Assembly (NCBI GenBank): GCA_029881855.1
Contig: JAOULU010000069.1
Span: 1 to 7,883 of the forward strand
From: Nitrosomonas sp.
GTDB taxonomy: Bacteria; Pseudomonadota; Gammaproteobacteria; Burkholderiales; Nitrosomonadaceae
DNA length: 7,883 nt
Direction of reading: 5' to 3'
The position numbers and the translations under genes were made by a program. The notes beneath the pieces are model-generated. The model made no database searches. It was not told the origin of the DNA and saw only the letters and a list, made by a program, of their open reading frames with translations. Of the stretch, positions 1-6,306 are shown one piece after another. Within the stretch, counting starts at the first letter, position 1, and each line of letters opens with the position of its first letter.

Positions 1-216
1 AGGTTTAACACGATCATCATCTTGTATTATCCACGTACCATCTTCCAAGCGACGTGTTTCAAAAATCAATGTTGCTGTCGTCCATTGTTTGCGACTGGTT
101 GCTATCACAACCTCTACTAATGCAGGGTACAGATCAACGGCTTCTTGATTATCAAAATCAATCTGGCATTCAACAGGCTGACGTTTCACTTCACTAAAAA
201 TATCCAAGAGAGTCAC
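1..216 (-). CDS. Probable baseplate hub/spike protein (gpD/VgrG-like), N-terminal 72 codons only
   Basis: This is the 5' part of a gene that continues beyond the left edge of the window. The start is GTG at 216-214. A GGAG Shine-Dalgarno (223-226) lies 6 nt upstream and overlaps the TAG stop of the preceding LysM gene. The only in-window ATG nearby is followed at once by a stop, so GTG is the sensible choice. The frame is open over all 72 codons and begins MTLLDIFSEVKRQ. Residues 29-72 contain LYPALVEVVIATSRKQW, then FETRR, then DGTWIIQDDDRVKP. An early strand rich in hydrophobics followed by an F-E-x-R and W-x-x-x-D-D pattern is what I would expect of the first beta domain of gpD/gp27/VgrG-type hub proteins. 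The position right after the LysM protein is where Pvc8-type hub genes sit in eCIS loci. The family call is inference from a short fragment; another baseplate protein is possible. Confidence 0.6.
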   Translation of the reverse strand, partial: MTLLDIFSEVKRQPVECQIDFDNQEAVDLYPALVEVVIATSRKQWTTATLIFETRRLEDGTWIIQDDDRVKP

Positions 217-225
217 ATCACACTC

Positions 226-516
226 CTATTCTCTTATCTTTGGAATTAAAATTACCCGACCTGCCATTTCTTGACCTAGCATTTCTGGCCCAAAGCTAAA
301 ATGAGGGTTCGCATCGACAATACGCCACCAAAGCCGATCATCGTTATAATAATGGCGTGCTAACTGATCTAGGCGATCTTCTGCCAAAACTTCATGTTCG
401 ATGACGCCAACTGCAGCATCAATCTGACGGCTTCGTAAACCGTTAAATACAACTGTGCCATCCGATATGGTTTCAAATTTAGGGCTTTTGTTGTAACGTG
501 ATTTTTTTGTTAACAT
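226..516 (-). CDS. Small LysM/gp53-like baseplate protein
   Basis: A 96-residue protein (97 if the tandem ATG at 519 is used). The Shine-Dalgarno AAGGGG within 520-527 sits better for the second ATG (516-514), so that start is preferred. The core HEVLAEDRLDQLARHYYNDD followed by LWWRIVDANP matches the short LysM-type fold found in phage gp53-like proteins and in the C-terminal part of eCIS Pvc7 proteins (pattern D-x-L-D-x-L-A...Y-x-x-D-x-x-L-W-W-x-I-x-x-A-N-P). It ends in the beta strand GRVILIPKIRE, also typical. In phage and eCIS particles this domain joins the inner tube to the hub and baseplate rather than acting as a peptidoglycan enzyme. The gene lies 9 nt after its upstream neighbour's stop and in the same reading frame as it, and ends 9 nt before the hub gene start. 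The cytoplasmic assembly role is inference from the family. There is no signal peptide. Confidence 0.85.
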   Translation of the reverse strand: MLTKKSRYNKSPKFETISDGTVVFNGLRSRQIDAAVGVIEHEVLAEDRLDQLARHYYNDDRLWWRIVDANPHFSFGPEMLGQEMAGRVILIPKIRE

Positions 517-525
517 CATCCCCCC

Positions 526-1188
526 TTAAAACGAAACAGACACCGATGATGAGCCTGTAGTCGACAAATTCAAAGCCGCACCCACCAACTGACGAACTTT
601 CTCTACTTGATAAAAAGGGTTATTACCTTCTATCACCTGAAAACTCAGCGTGACCGTAGCTCGGTAAGGCTTTAAAGTCGGTAAATGCGCGCTTTCATCA
701 ACCTGAACACTGGTCAAAAAAACAGGCAAAATATGACTTCCCCAGACCAGCAATAATACCGATGGGTGCTCATCACGCTGAAAAGCTTTATTACCACCTA
801 ATCCTAGGCTGGATAATGTTTGCACCCCCCCTGGACCCTGTGATTTGGGTTCTACCATAGTACGTAAAGTATCTAATTCTGGTTCAATGCCCAGCACTAC
901 AGCTACTGCATGACCCGGTAAGTTAGGGTCACTCATACGGTCTGTTGCATCAATCAAAATTTCTAAATTAAATTGTTGTGGAGCAACACTCACACCTTGA
1001 GCAACACGTGGTGTTTCGGTAGGCAAGTTAAAGTCATAACCCCCTTGTGTACCTGGTGCATTGCCCGTTGTAATTGTGATGGTGCGCGTTCTAGACAATG
1101 TCTTGGGGTTGAATTCAAATTCCAATAGTAAAGGCGGTAGCGTCAATCCATACTCAAGCAAAACGCCACGGGTGAGATTAATCAACAT
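526..1188 (-). CDS. CIS_tube-domain protein (Pvc7-like baseplate/tube-hub connector)
   Basis: A 220-residue protein, starting at ATG 1188-1186 behind AAGGAA (1195-1200) at 6 nt spacing. A longer reading from 1254 would add 22 basic residues that merely overlap the preceding gene and has no equally good ribosome site. Its own start overlaps the upstream stop by 11 bp. The N-terminus LINLTRGVLLEYGL is followed by LEFEFNPKTLSRTRTITI, the eCIS form of the FNP(x)-TRTRT signature of the CIS_tube domain. Later come FNLEILIDATDRM (about residues 101-113) and, near the C-terminus, LLLVWGSHILPVFLTSVQV followed by LKPYRATVTLSFQVIEGNNP, a beta-rich pattern typical of the family. Known relatives form the ring between tube and hub in the baseplate and often carry a C-terminal LysM domain. 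Here the LysM domain is instead the next ORF, after an in-frame TAA. Residues from about 205 on (LNLSTTGSSSVSVSF) look like a linker with no partner domain. Sure of the family, less of the exact ring position. Confidence 0.88.
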   Translation of the reverse strand: MLINLTRGVLLEYGLTLPPLLLEFEFNPKTLSRTRTITITTGNAPGTQGGYDFNLPTETPRVAQGVSVAPQQFNLEILIDATDRMSDPNLPGHAVAVVLGIEPELDTLRTMVEPKSQGPGGVQTLSSLGLGGNKAFQRDEHPSVLLLVWGSHILPVFLTSVQVDESAHLPTLKPYRATVTLSFQVIEGNNPFYQVEKVRQLVGAALNLSTTGSSSVSVSF

Positions 1189-1459
1189 GTACACTTCCTT
1201 GTATCTTCGAATGCGCATGCGGTGTATTAATTTGTTCCTGAATAGCATGTGCAATACGACGCGCGATCACACCATTAGCTTCCCCGCCATGCAGTTTGAT
1301 TTTTGGCACATTAATTGTGGCTAGCTGTGTGTTTTGCATCACTGACAGATTAGATAGTTGGTGTACTGTTTCGCGTGCTATTGCATTACTGCGCCCTTCA
1401 AAACCACTTGGTAATTTAATGTTTAGCGTATCGATAAATACATGCGTATCATTACTCAT
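1178..1459 (-). CDS. Conserved-looking small eCIS operon protein, function unknown
   Basis: A 93-residue protein starting at ATG 1459-1457 (a tandem ATG at 1462 would add one Met). GAGGG lies 6 nt before the second ATG and only 3 nt before the first, favouring 1459. It lies about 10 nt after the ATPase stop and overlaps the CIS_tube start by 11 bp, so it is very probably real and coupled. I do not recognise a named domain. Visible layout: a strand-like segment VFIDTLNIKLP, a helix with SNAIARETVHQLSNL, a second strand TINVPKIKL, and a C-terminal amphipathic helix NGVIARRIAHAIQEQI. That is a repeated strand-then-helix pattern with an I-A-R motif in each helix (AIARETV and VIARRIA), suggesting an internal duplication. 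There is no Cys pair, signal peptide or membrane segment. Its position between the ATPase and the Pvc7-like gene suggests a baseplate or assembly role, which is inference only. Confidence 0.78.
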   Translation of the reverse strand: MSNDTHVFIDTLNIKLPSGFEGRSNAIARETVHQLSNLSVMQNTQLATINVPKIKLHGGEANGVIARRIAHAIQEQINTPHAHSKIQGSVHVD

Positions 1460-1472
1460 CATTTACCCTCTA

Positions 1473-2816
1473 TTATTGACATAACGATTCTGGTAGATTT
1501 GCACCTAATAATCCCAGATCTCTTTTATTGAGTTGTGGTCGTTCTTTGGCCATTTCACGCCATACAGCTATAGCAATATGTGTCATATTAATCGCCTGGT
1601 TATCTTCAGCTGCGAGATAAGCTGCATGTAACGCTGCATTGCGAATATTGCCACCCGTTATATTGATTGACTTTCCAAGCAAATCAAAATCGACACACTT
1701 GGAAAGTGGCGCACGTCGCGGTAACATTCTGCGCCACAATTCTATACGCGCCTCCTCTGAGGGTCGTGGAAACTCAACGACCATTTGGAAACGCCGACTA
1801 AAAGCCTTATCAATTTGACTACGTAAATTAGTCGTTAGAATACAAGGGCCCTGGTGATCCTCAATACGTGCTAACAAATAACTCACTTCCATATTGGCAT
1901 AACGATCACGTGCTTCCTTAATTTCGCCACGTTTACTCATGAGTGCATCTGCTTCATCAAACTGCAACACCATCGGTTTACCATGTGCCGCATCAAATAG
2001 TCGCGCTAGATTTTTCTCCGTTTCGCCTATATATTTACTCACTAAGCGTGACAAATCTACTCTATAGAGAGGCCAACCTAACTCTGTTGCAATAACACTT
2101 GCAGCATATGTTTTGCCCGTACCAGAAGGACCACTAAACAACGCCAAAGGACCGCCCAATTGGCGCCCACCCCACTTATTAATAACTGTATCTCGGTGAT
2201 GTAACCACAGTAGATATTCACGAAGCATCTGTTTACAGTTGGTAGGCAGAATCAAATCATGCCAATCCACTTTTTGATTGACACGAATCGCACCTGGAGG
2301 AATTGCCTCTTGCTGAGGCCAGCCCATCAACGCCGCCATAGCCGCTCGCACGGGTCGTAATACGCTAAATGGAGTATCTCCATCACATACAATTAGATTT
2401 CGCTTAATCAACTCTCCATCCGGCCCAATCAATCCTTGCAGCACACACACTTCAGATTCATTTAGGGCTAATAAAATTTGTAATAATGCTGGCGTAATAT
2501 ATGGCTGAGGTGAACCCGATTGAAGTTCTTGATATAACCATCCAATACGTGGTTGCGCTTCACTAATATAAACAGCAGCTAGTACATCCATAGCTAACGG
2601 CGGCAGACCATGAATAGGTAACAAAAGCCAAGGGTTTGCTGAACTCATCCGCAACCATTCCACTTGATTTTGTAACTGCTCCAATAAATCTAGTTGTTCA
2701 GCATCGTGATCTTTACCCAACTTTGTGCCCATTAAGCAGCGTACTAATACTTCCATACGTTGCCATTCAGCATTAATAGTTGGCGCTACTTTTTTTTCTG
2801 CTAACACTTCCATCAT
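1473..2816 (-). CDS. AAA+ ATPase of the contractile injection system (Pvc15-like)
   Basis: A 447-residue protein. The first ATG (2816-2814) overlaps the stop of the cap gene as ATGA, a classic coupled junction; a second ATG follows immediately at 2813. Residues 1 to about 215 are an eCIS-type N-terminal region without a recognised motif. From about 220 there is a complete AAA+ core: Walker A GPSGTGKT (229-236), pore-loop-like KYIGETEKN (261-269), Walker B with FDEAD (286-290), sensor 1 ILTTN (326-330), a paired arginine RRF (341-343) after the sensor, and a sensor-2-like GGNIRNAA (388-395). All catalytic residues look intact, so an active ATPase is expected. Homologues in PVC/Afp-type loci (Pvc15/Afp15) are needed for correct particle assembly or cargo loading; they resemble CDC48/FtsH-class unfoldases. 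It has no transmembrane segment, so it should be cytoplasmic. It lies between the DUF4255 cap gene and the small unknown gene, as in many eCIS operons. Confidence 0.95.
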   Translation of the reverse strand: MMEVLAEKKVAPTINAEWQRMEVLVRCLMGTKLGKDHDAEQLDLLEQLQNQVEWLRMSSANPWLLLPIHGLPPLAMDVLAAVYISEAQPRIGWLYQELQSGSPQPYITPALLQILLALNESEVCVLQGLIGPDGELIKRNLIVCDGDTPFSVLRPVRAAMAALMGWPQQEAIPPGAIRVNQKVDWHDLILPTNCKQMLREYLLWLHHRDTVINKWGGRQLGGPLALFSGPSGTGKTYAASVIATELGWPLYRVDLSRLVSKYIGETEKNLARLFDAAHGKPMVLQFDEADALMSKRGEIKEARDRYANMEVSYLLARIEDHQGPCILTTNLRSQIDKAFSRRFQMVVEFPRPSEEARIELWRRMLPRRAPLSKCVDFDLLGKSINITGGNIRNAALHAAYLAAEDNQAINMTHIAIAVWREMAKERPQLNKRDLGLLGANLPESLCQ

Positions 2817-3847
2817 TCAGGCCTGTAGATACTTAATAAAAGAGGATTACTGCGTACTTTTACTATAGGCTGTCCAGGAATAGTCACCGTACGCATTGCA
2901 TAAAGCACACCCTGTGCAGCATTTAAACCACTCGGTATTGTCACTGGGTTTGCAACTGTCAATGGAAATGGTGGCGAAATCGCTGGAATATTATCAGCGT
3001 CTATCATCGAATTAAAAGGCATTGCAGCAACTGGTGCGCCGGCACTACGCCATCCATCTTTACTGTCCCAAATTTCCCAAACCAGATCCACACTTTCACT
3101 ACTATCACCAGCTAACCAAATCTGAGGGATAAATGTAGAAAACTCTGTACTGTCAATTTTAAAATTTAGGCTGTATGCGCACTCATTTTGGTAAATCCAA
3201 CAGATGGCAGGTACCCAATGCGGGTTATTAATATCTATAGTTGAATCAGTTACTGGAGGCCCTTGTAGTACACCGCTGAACGATGCGTAACGGGCAGCCT
3301 GTGTCGCTCGCACTTGACTACCTAACGTACCTACTAAACTAGATGTCGATCGTAATTTAGATGGGATAATTGGCACTAATGCCATTTCATAAATTACGGA
3401 AGGGCGATAAATAGCATCCCCTTGCGTAGACCATACTTGATTAATTTGTTCATCAGTAATTGGACTAAAAACTGCCTGCAAATGTACGGGCTCAATACCA
3501 TCGTCTATTTGAAATACTGGGTTTTCCCGAAAGATACGTATTAGTTCACCCAGTAAACGTATATCATTTTCACCTGCTGTAACACTTCCTTCGTTAATAC
3601 CAAAAACTGAAATTAAACAAAAAATTCTAATCCGCCACCGATCATTTGGCTGTGCTGCGGATTCAAAACCACCGGGCTCGAAACGATAGAAAAAAAGATT
3701 AATACGATGCACGTCGTTCTCATCTGCAACTTTTGCCGGCGCACCCATTGAGACTGTAATAGTATGGGTTGTTGCTTCCATACCATCGCTGACAAAGTCA
3801 ACAATGTCGTTACAAACTACTGAAATTGGAGATAATGGTAATGGCAT
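2813..3847 (-). CDS. DUF4255 / Pvc16-type tail cap (terminator) protein
   Basis: A 344-residue protein. Its start ATG (3847-3845) lies 1 nt after the TGA of the upstream gene; there is no clear Shine-Dalgarno, so re-initiation is likely. Its TGA overlaps the ATPase start (ATGA). Residues 1 to about 185 carry the DUF4255/Pvc16 N-terminal signature: LSPISVVCNDIVDFV at the N-terminus, INLFFYRFEPGGF (49-61), a helix RLLGELIRIFRENPVF (97-112), and YRPSVIYEMALVPI (147-160). This domain forms the hexameric cap that ends the tube and sheath distal to the baseplate (known from Pvc16/Afp16). Residues about 190-344 add a beta-rich, Trp- and Pro-rich region (for example WVPAICWIY, IWLAGDSS, LVWEIWDSKDGW) ending LLLSIYRPE. 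That region may be an extra immunoglobulin-like domain on the outside of the cap, a structural guess. Family membership is secure and is the main evidence that this is eCIS rather than a prophage. Confidence 0.93.
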   Translation of the reverse strand: MPLPLSPISVVCNDIVDFVSDGMEATTHTITVSMGAPAKVADENDVHRINLFFYRFEPGGFESAAQPNDRWRIRIFCLISVFGINEGSVTAGENDIRLLGELIRIFRENPVFQIDDGIEPVHLQAVFSPITDEQINQVWSTQGDAIYRPSVIYEMALVPIIPSKLRSTSSLVGTLGSQVRATQAARYASFSGVLQGPPVTDSTIDINNPHWVPAICWIYQNECAYSLNFKIDSTEFSTFIPQIWLAGDSSESVDLVWEIWDSKDGWRSAGAPVAAMPFNSMIDADNIPAISPPFPLTVANPVTIPSGLNAAQGVLYAMRTVTIPGQPIVKVRSNPLLLSIYRPE

Positions 3848-3848
3848 A

Positions 3849-4760
3849 TCACATAGTCTTTAAAAAGTTTCTGCTTACATAATCATTATTACTAGTTACA
3901 GATTTTGCTTGCTGACGTGGTATTGCAGGTTGCTCAATAACAACATTAACTTGACCAATTTGTATACGTGATTGAGGTTTGTTATTTGCATCAACATAGG
4001 GATGATTTCTTACGAACTCAGTGGGCGCACTATCCTGCTTAGGTAGTGATACTGTAGGTTCAGACTGTATCTCAGCCATTACATAAGCTGCTTTTGCAAT
4101 CTGTCCATCAGCATCTGGTTTGGATTGAGTTTTATGTTCTCCATCAGTTTTTATTCCTCCCAGTTTCATTTCTTGCGAAGTCACAACTTCAGATGGAATA
4201 TCTACAATATGAGATGGCACACTCTCCGCCGCATCATATACGTGTACATCTTGCTTGGTTATTAAAGTTTGTTGCTTATGCTTAATCAGCTTTTTTTTAG
4301 TCGGGCGGCTCTGAGGTTCCTCTACTGTGGTTGCATCACTATTTTTACTGTGACGGTCTATAGATTCAGCTAAAACAAGATTTGATCGGTCTCTATTGTT
4401 TAGTTTTAATTGAACGGCAGATAACGGCAATTGATTCGCATTTTTATCAACCACAGGCGTTGATCGTATTTTTTCTAAAATGGGTTTATTGTTATTTACA
4501 GAATGGAACGCGATGTCAGTATGTTGGTTTGCTGTTGCTTGGGATAACGTTCTCTTAGCGGAAGTTGTTGTGGGCGACGCGGCACTTGTAACGTCATGAG
4601 AAGCCACACTTAATGTCTTATTATTAGCCTCTACAACCTCTGACTCTGATGAACCAGATGTTTTAGTTTCATTAGAAAAGGGCCTGATGACAGGTGTCAC
4701 TCGCTGAGTTGGCTTAATTTTTCTACGACTGTCTGCAATAATATTTGCAAAAAAACTCAT
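3849..4760 (-). CDS. Largely disordered eCIS operon protein with conserved-looking ends, function unknown
   Basis: A 303-residue protein starting at ATG 4760-4758, 18 nt after the chaperone stop, with a modest GAGAA site upstream. Residues 1-26 (MSFFANIIADSRRKIKP then VTPVIRPF) and 264-303 (SRIQIGQVNVVIEQPAIPRQ, ending SRNFLKTM) look structured or motif-like. Residues about 28-260 are rich in S, T, N, Q, K, E and D with no hydrophobic core, so are probably disordered. Small eCIS proteins with an I-x-I-G-x-(V/I)-x-V-x-(V/I)-x-x-P strand and a terminal SR-x-(F/Y)-L-(R/K) are familiar to me from this position upstream of DUF4255, which supports a real gene; I cannot name a function. The layout of two short binding ends joined by a long flexible tether would suit a linker between two particle parts or a length- or assembly-related factor. 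That is inference. It lacks the hydrophobic heptads of a classic tape measure, has no signal peptide and no cysteine. Confidence 0.82.
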   Translation of the reverse strand: MSFFANIIADSRRKIKPTQRVTPVIRPFSNETKTSGSSESEVVEANNKTLSVASHDVTSAASPTTTSAKRTLSQATANQHTDIAFHSVNNNKPILEKIRSTPVVDKNANQLPLSAVQLKLNNRDRSNLVLAESIDRHSKNSDATTVEEPQSRPTKKKLIKHKQQTLITKQDVHVYDAAESVPSHIVDIPSEVVTSQEMKLGGIKTDGEHKTQSKPDADGQIAKAAYVMAEIQSEPTVSLPKQDSAPTEFVRNHPYVDANNKPQSRIQIGQVNVVIEQPAIPRQQAKSVTSNNDYVSRNFLKTM

Positions 4761-4778
4761 AGTAATTTCTCAGATCTT

Positions 4779-5627
4779 CTAAATGTTGTTATTGCTAGCC
4801 ATATTGCGCCCACGATCAATCAAACCTAAATATATATGGCGACGGCGACGCGTCATGGCTAGAATTTCATGTTCGTTCCAGTGATAACAAGACGCTAATG
4901 TATGCACTTCAGTAAAGAGGTTTTGGTCACTTCTCTCCATGCAAACATAAGGGTTAACGGGTACCCTGTTACCGGTATCGCAATGAGGGCATTCGGCAAG
5001 CACTTCTGTTGCGACTTCAGGTGCCATCTGTTCTATTGCTTCTTCTATTAACGCGATCTGTTCTTTTTTAAGACTACTGATATCAACCACTGCATCTGTA
5101 CTCTTATTTGCAGCGTGAGAAACCAAACGTTTTAATAAAATAACAGTGGCCTCTTCATCATTATCTACCGTAGCCACAAACTCCTGATCTAGGCCATTGG
5201 GTACGCGCACTTTTAATTTTCCGAGCTCTGTTTCAATTATTGTTTCAGGAAATTTATTACCCGCTGGTTTCACAGGTAGTTCTGAATAACGCAGTGAAAT
5301 GTCAAATGACTCACTACATTCACCACATTTAGCGGACATCCAAACTAATGCATTATCAATATGAATGGCTAAGTGACGCATTAGAAACTGACGATCACCG
5401 ACACTGAGTTCCTTAACACGTTTCTTAGTAACTTTTTTTCCTGCTAACAAATCAAGCGCCTGACACAATACATTAGTAACTTGTTCTGAGTACGTTAACT
5501 CAGGATGTTGAGATACCTGTGTAGCACATTCATTCAACTCAAGTTCTAATAATCCAGTAATGGGTTTAAAGTTAAAATCACGCTTTAAACTACCATCAAT
5601 GTAGACGCCTCCAGGTAACTGCACCAT
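4779..5627 (-). CDS. T4-type baseplate hub assembly chaperone with zinc ribbon
   Basis: A 282-residue protein starting at ATG 5627-5625, 13 nt after the tube gene stop. The ribosome site is poor (GAG then TTGGA touching the start), so coupling to the tube gene is likely. The opening LPGGVYIDG (4-12) and KPITGLLELELNE (21-33) fit the eCIS/T4 baseplate hub assembly chaperone family (T4_baseplate-type domain) usually encoded directly after the tube. Two CxxC pairs, CGEC (101-104) and CPHC (213-216), are placed to form one four-cysteine zinc site with about 108 residues between the pairs. The C-terminal helix EVHTLASCYHWNEHEILAM followed by the basic TRRRRHIYLGLIDRGR is also typical. Between the pairs is a segment that includes LGKLKVRVPNG and a helix EQIALIEEAIEQM. 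The chaperone acts in the cytosol during assembly of the hub and is not expected in the finished particle (family knowledge). Assignment is by pattern, not by alignment. Confidence 0.8.
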   Translation of the reverse strand: MVQLPGGVYIDGSLKRDFNFKPITGLLELELNECATQVSQHPELTYSEQVTNVLCQALDLLAGKKVTKKRVKELSVGDRQFLMRHLAIHIDNALVWMSAKCGECSESFDISLRYSELPVKPAGNKFPETIIETELGKLKVRVPNGLDQEFVATVDNDEEATVILLKRLVSHAANKSTDAVVDISSLKKEQIALIEEAIEQMAPEVATEVLAECPHCDTGNRVPVNPYVCMERSDQNLFTEVHTLASCYHWNEHEILAMTRRRRHIYLGLIDRGRNMASNNNI

Positions 5628-5640
5628 TCCAAGACTCAGT

Positions 5641-6150
5641 CTAGGATTCAGTTGGCTCAGTCACACTAGTGTCACGCTCCCAACCATTGTGCTGCAAAAT
5701 AAGTGACTGAATACCAATAGCGTTCATGCTCCCTGCATCAAATTCTGGTAGTGCCTGATATTCCGATACCCAAGCACCAGAAACGCGATATGAAATTGCA
5801 AGTGCACCCTGCAAATTCAATACGTTAAGTACAATATCTTTGCGATAATTGACCAATGACATCGCCGCATTACCTTGTATATTGTTGACTAAGTTTGCCC
5901 AATTTTCGAATACAGGATCATGCGTAAGTCCTTGCTCAAGGGTAATAGGCTCATAACTGGTCCCCCCAGGCATCACACGTTCATGAGCTGGATCACCAGC
6001 AGATCGCCACTTAACAGCCTCCGTAGTTTTCTTCAACACACTCATTTTCTTTAGGCCAGCCACAGGCGCACCATCTATAATGACCTGAAACATAAAGGTG
6101 CGATAAGGATCATAACGATGCGTATTTGCCGGAAACAAAGGTGCTGCCAT
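5641..6150 (-). CDS. Inner tube protein (T4 gp19-like / Pvc1-Pvc5 family)
   Basis: A 169-residue protein, a normal length for a Hcp/gp19-fold tube subunit. The start is ATG 6150-6148, preceded by a strong AAAGGAGA at 6158-6165 with 7 nt spacing. Key regions: DPYRTFMFQVIIDG (14-27), the loop VLKKTTEAVKWRSAGDP (38-54), MPGGTSYEPITLEQGLTHDP (60-79), and the C-terminal Q-x-LPEFDAGSMNAIGIQSLIL followed by GWERDT. These match the phage_T4_gp19 family in eCIS operons, whose subunits form stacked hexameric rings that carry cargo through the sheath. The strong ribosome site and the gap upstream fit a high-copy structural protein. Only one tube gene is visible here, while PVC/Afp loci carry two. The next gene downstream is the hub chaperone, the expected neighbour. 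Confidence 0.95.
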   Translation of the reverse strand: MAAPLFPANTHRYDPYRTFMFQVIIDGAPVAGLKKMSVLKKTTEAVKWRSAGDPAHERVMPGGTSYEPITLEQGLTHDPVFENWANLVNNIQGNAAMSLVNYRKDIVLNVLNLQGALAISYRVSGAWVSEYQALPEFDAGSMNAIGIQSLILQHNGWERDTSVTEPTES

Positions 6151-6306
6151 GAGAATATCTCCTTTCTTTAATCACATTTATTTGCACGTCTCTTAAAATA
6201 TATTTGCATCAAGAGCTTTACCACCAATTAAAAACAAATAACATTGTTCAAGAGCGCTACGTTGTATGTCTGATTCTATTAAATAAATCAGTTAGTTTTA
6301 AATTAC
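6151..6306 (-). other. 156-bp AT-rich non-coding gap between sheath and tube genes
   Basis: This is the only sizeable intergenic gap in an otherwise gapless operon. It holds no ORF of note. A 6-bp stem with a 10-nt loop (CTGATT at 6270-6275 pairing with AATCAG at 6286-6291) lies shortly after the sheath stop, with no T-run behind it in the minus direction, so it is not a convincing terminator. An 8-bp direct repeat TCAAGAGC occurs at 6209-6216 and 6248-6255. A TATATT box on the minus strand lies within 6196-6204 but has no good -35 at 17 nt. The gap may hold an internal promoter, an mRNA processing site or a stability element that balances sheath and tube levels; none of these can be shown from sequence alone. 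Confidence 0.45.
6158..6165 (-). promoter_or_regulatory. Strong ribosome binding site of the tube gene
   Basis: The minus strand reads AAAGGAGA, a near-complete anti-Shine-Dalgarno match, 7 nt before the tube ATG. It is the strongest ribosome site I see in the window and fits the high subunit number of the tube. It also fixes the tube start. Confidence 0.8.

Noticed and set aside
1189..1254. N-terminal extension of the CIS_tube protein by 22 residues from an ATG at 1254
   Set aside because: It overlaps the preceding gene, is rich in Arg and Lys unlike the family N-terminus, and the ATG at 1188 has a good AAGGAA site at correct spacing.
1061..1484. Two plus-strand ORFs of 87 and 62 codons opposite the CIS_tube, 94-residue and ATPase genes
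   Set aside because: They are antisense shadows of well-supported genes, with Cys-rich or hydrophobic composition typical of chance reading and no plausible domain.
6209..6255. Direct repeat TCAAGAGC (6209-6216 and 6248-6255) as a regulator site or attachment site
   Set aside because: Eight bases in two copies within an AT-rich spacer is too short to separate from chance.
6270..6291. Hairpin CTGATT/AATCAG as a rho-independent terminator after the sheath gene
   Set aside because: Only 6 bp of mostly A-T pairs, a 10-nt loop, and no T-run on the minus-strand 3' side.
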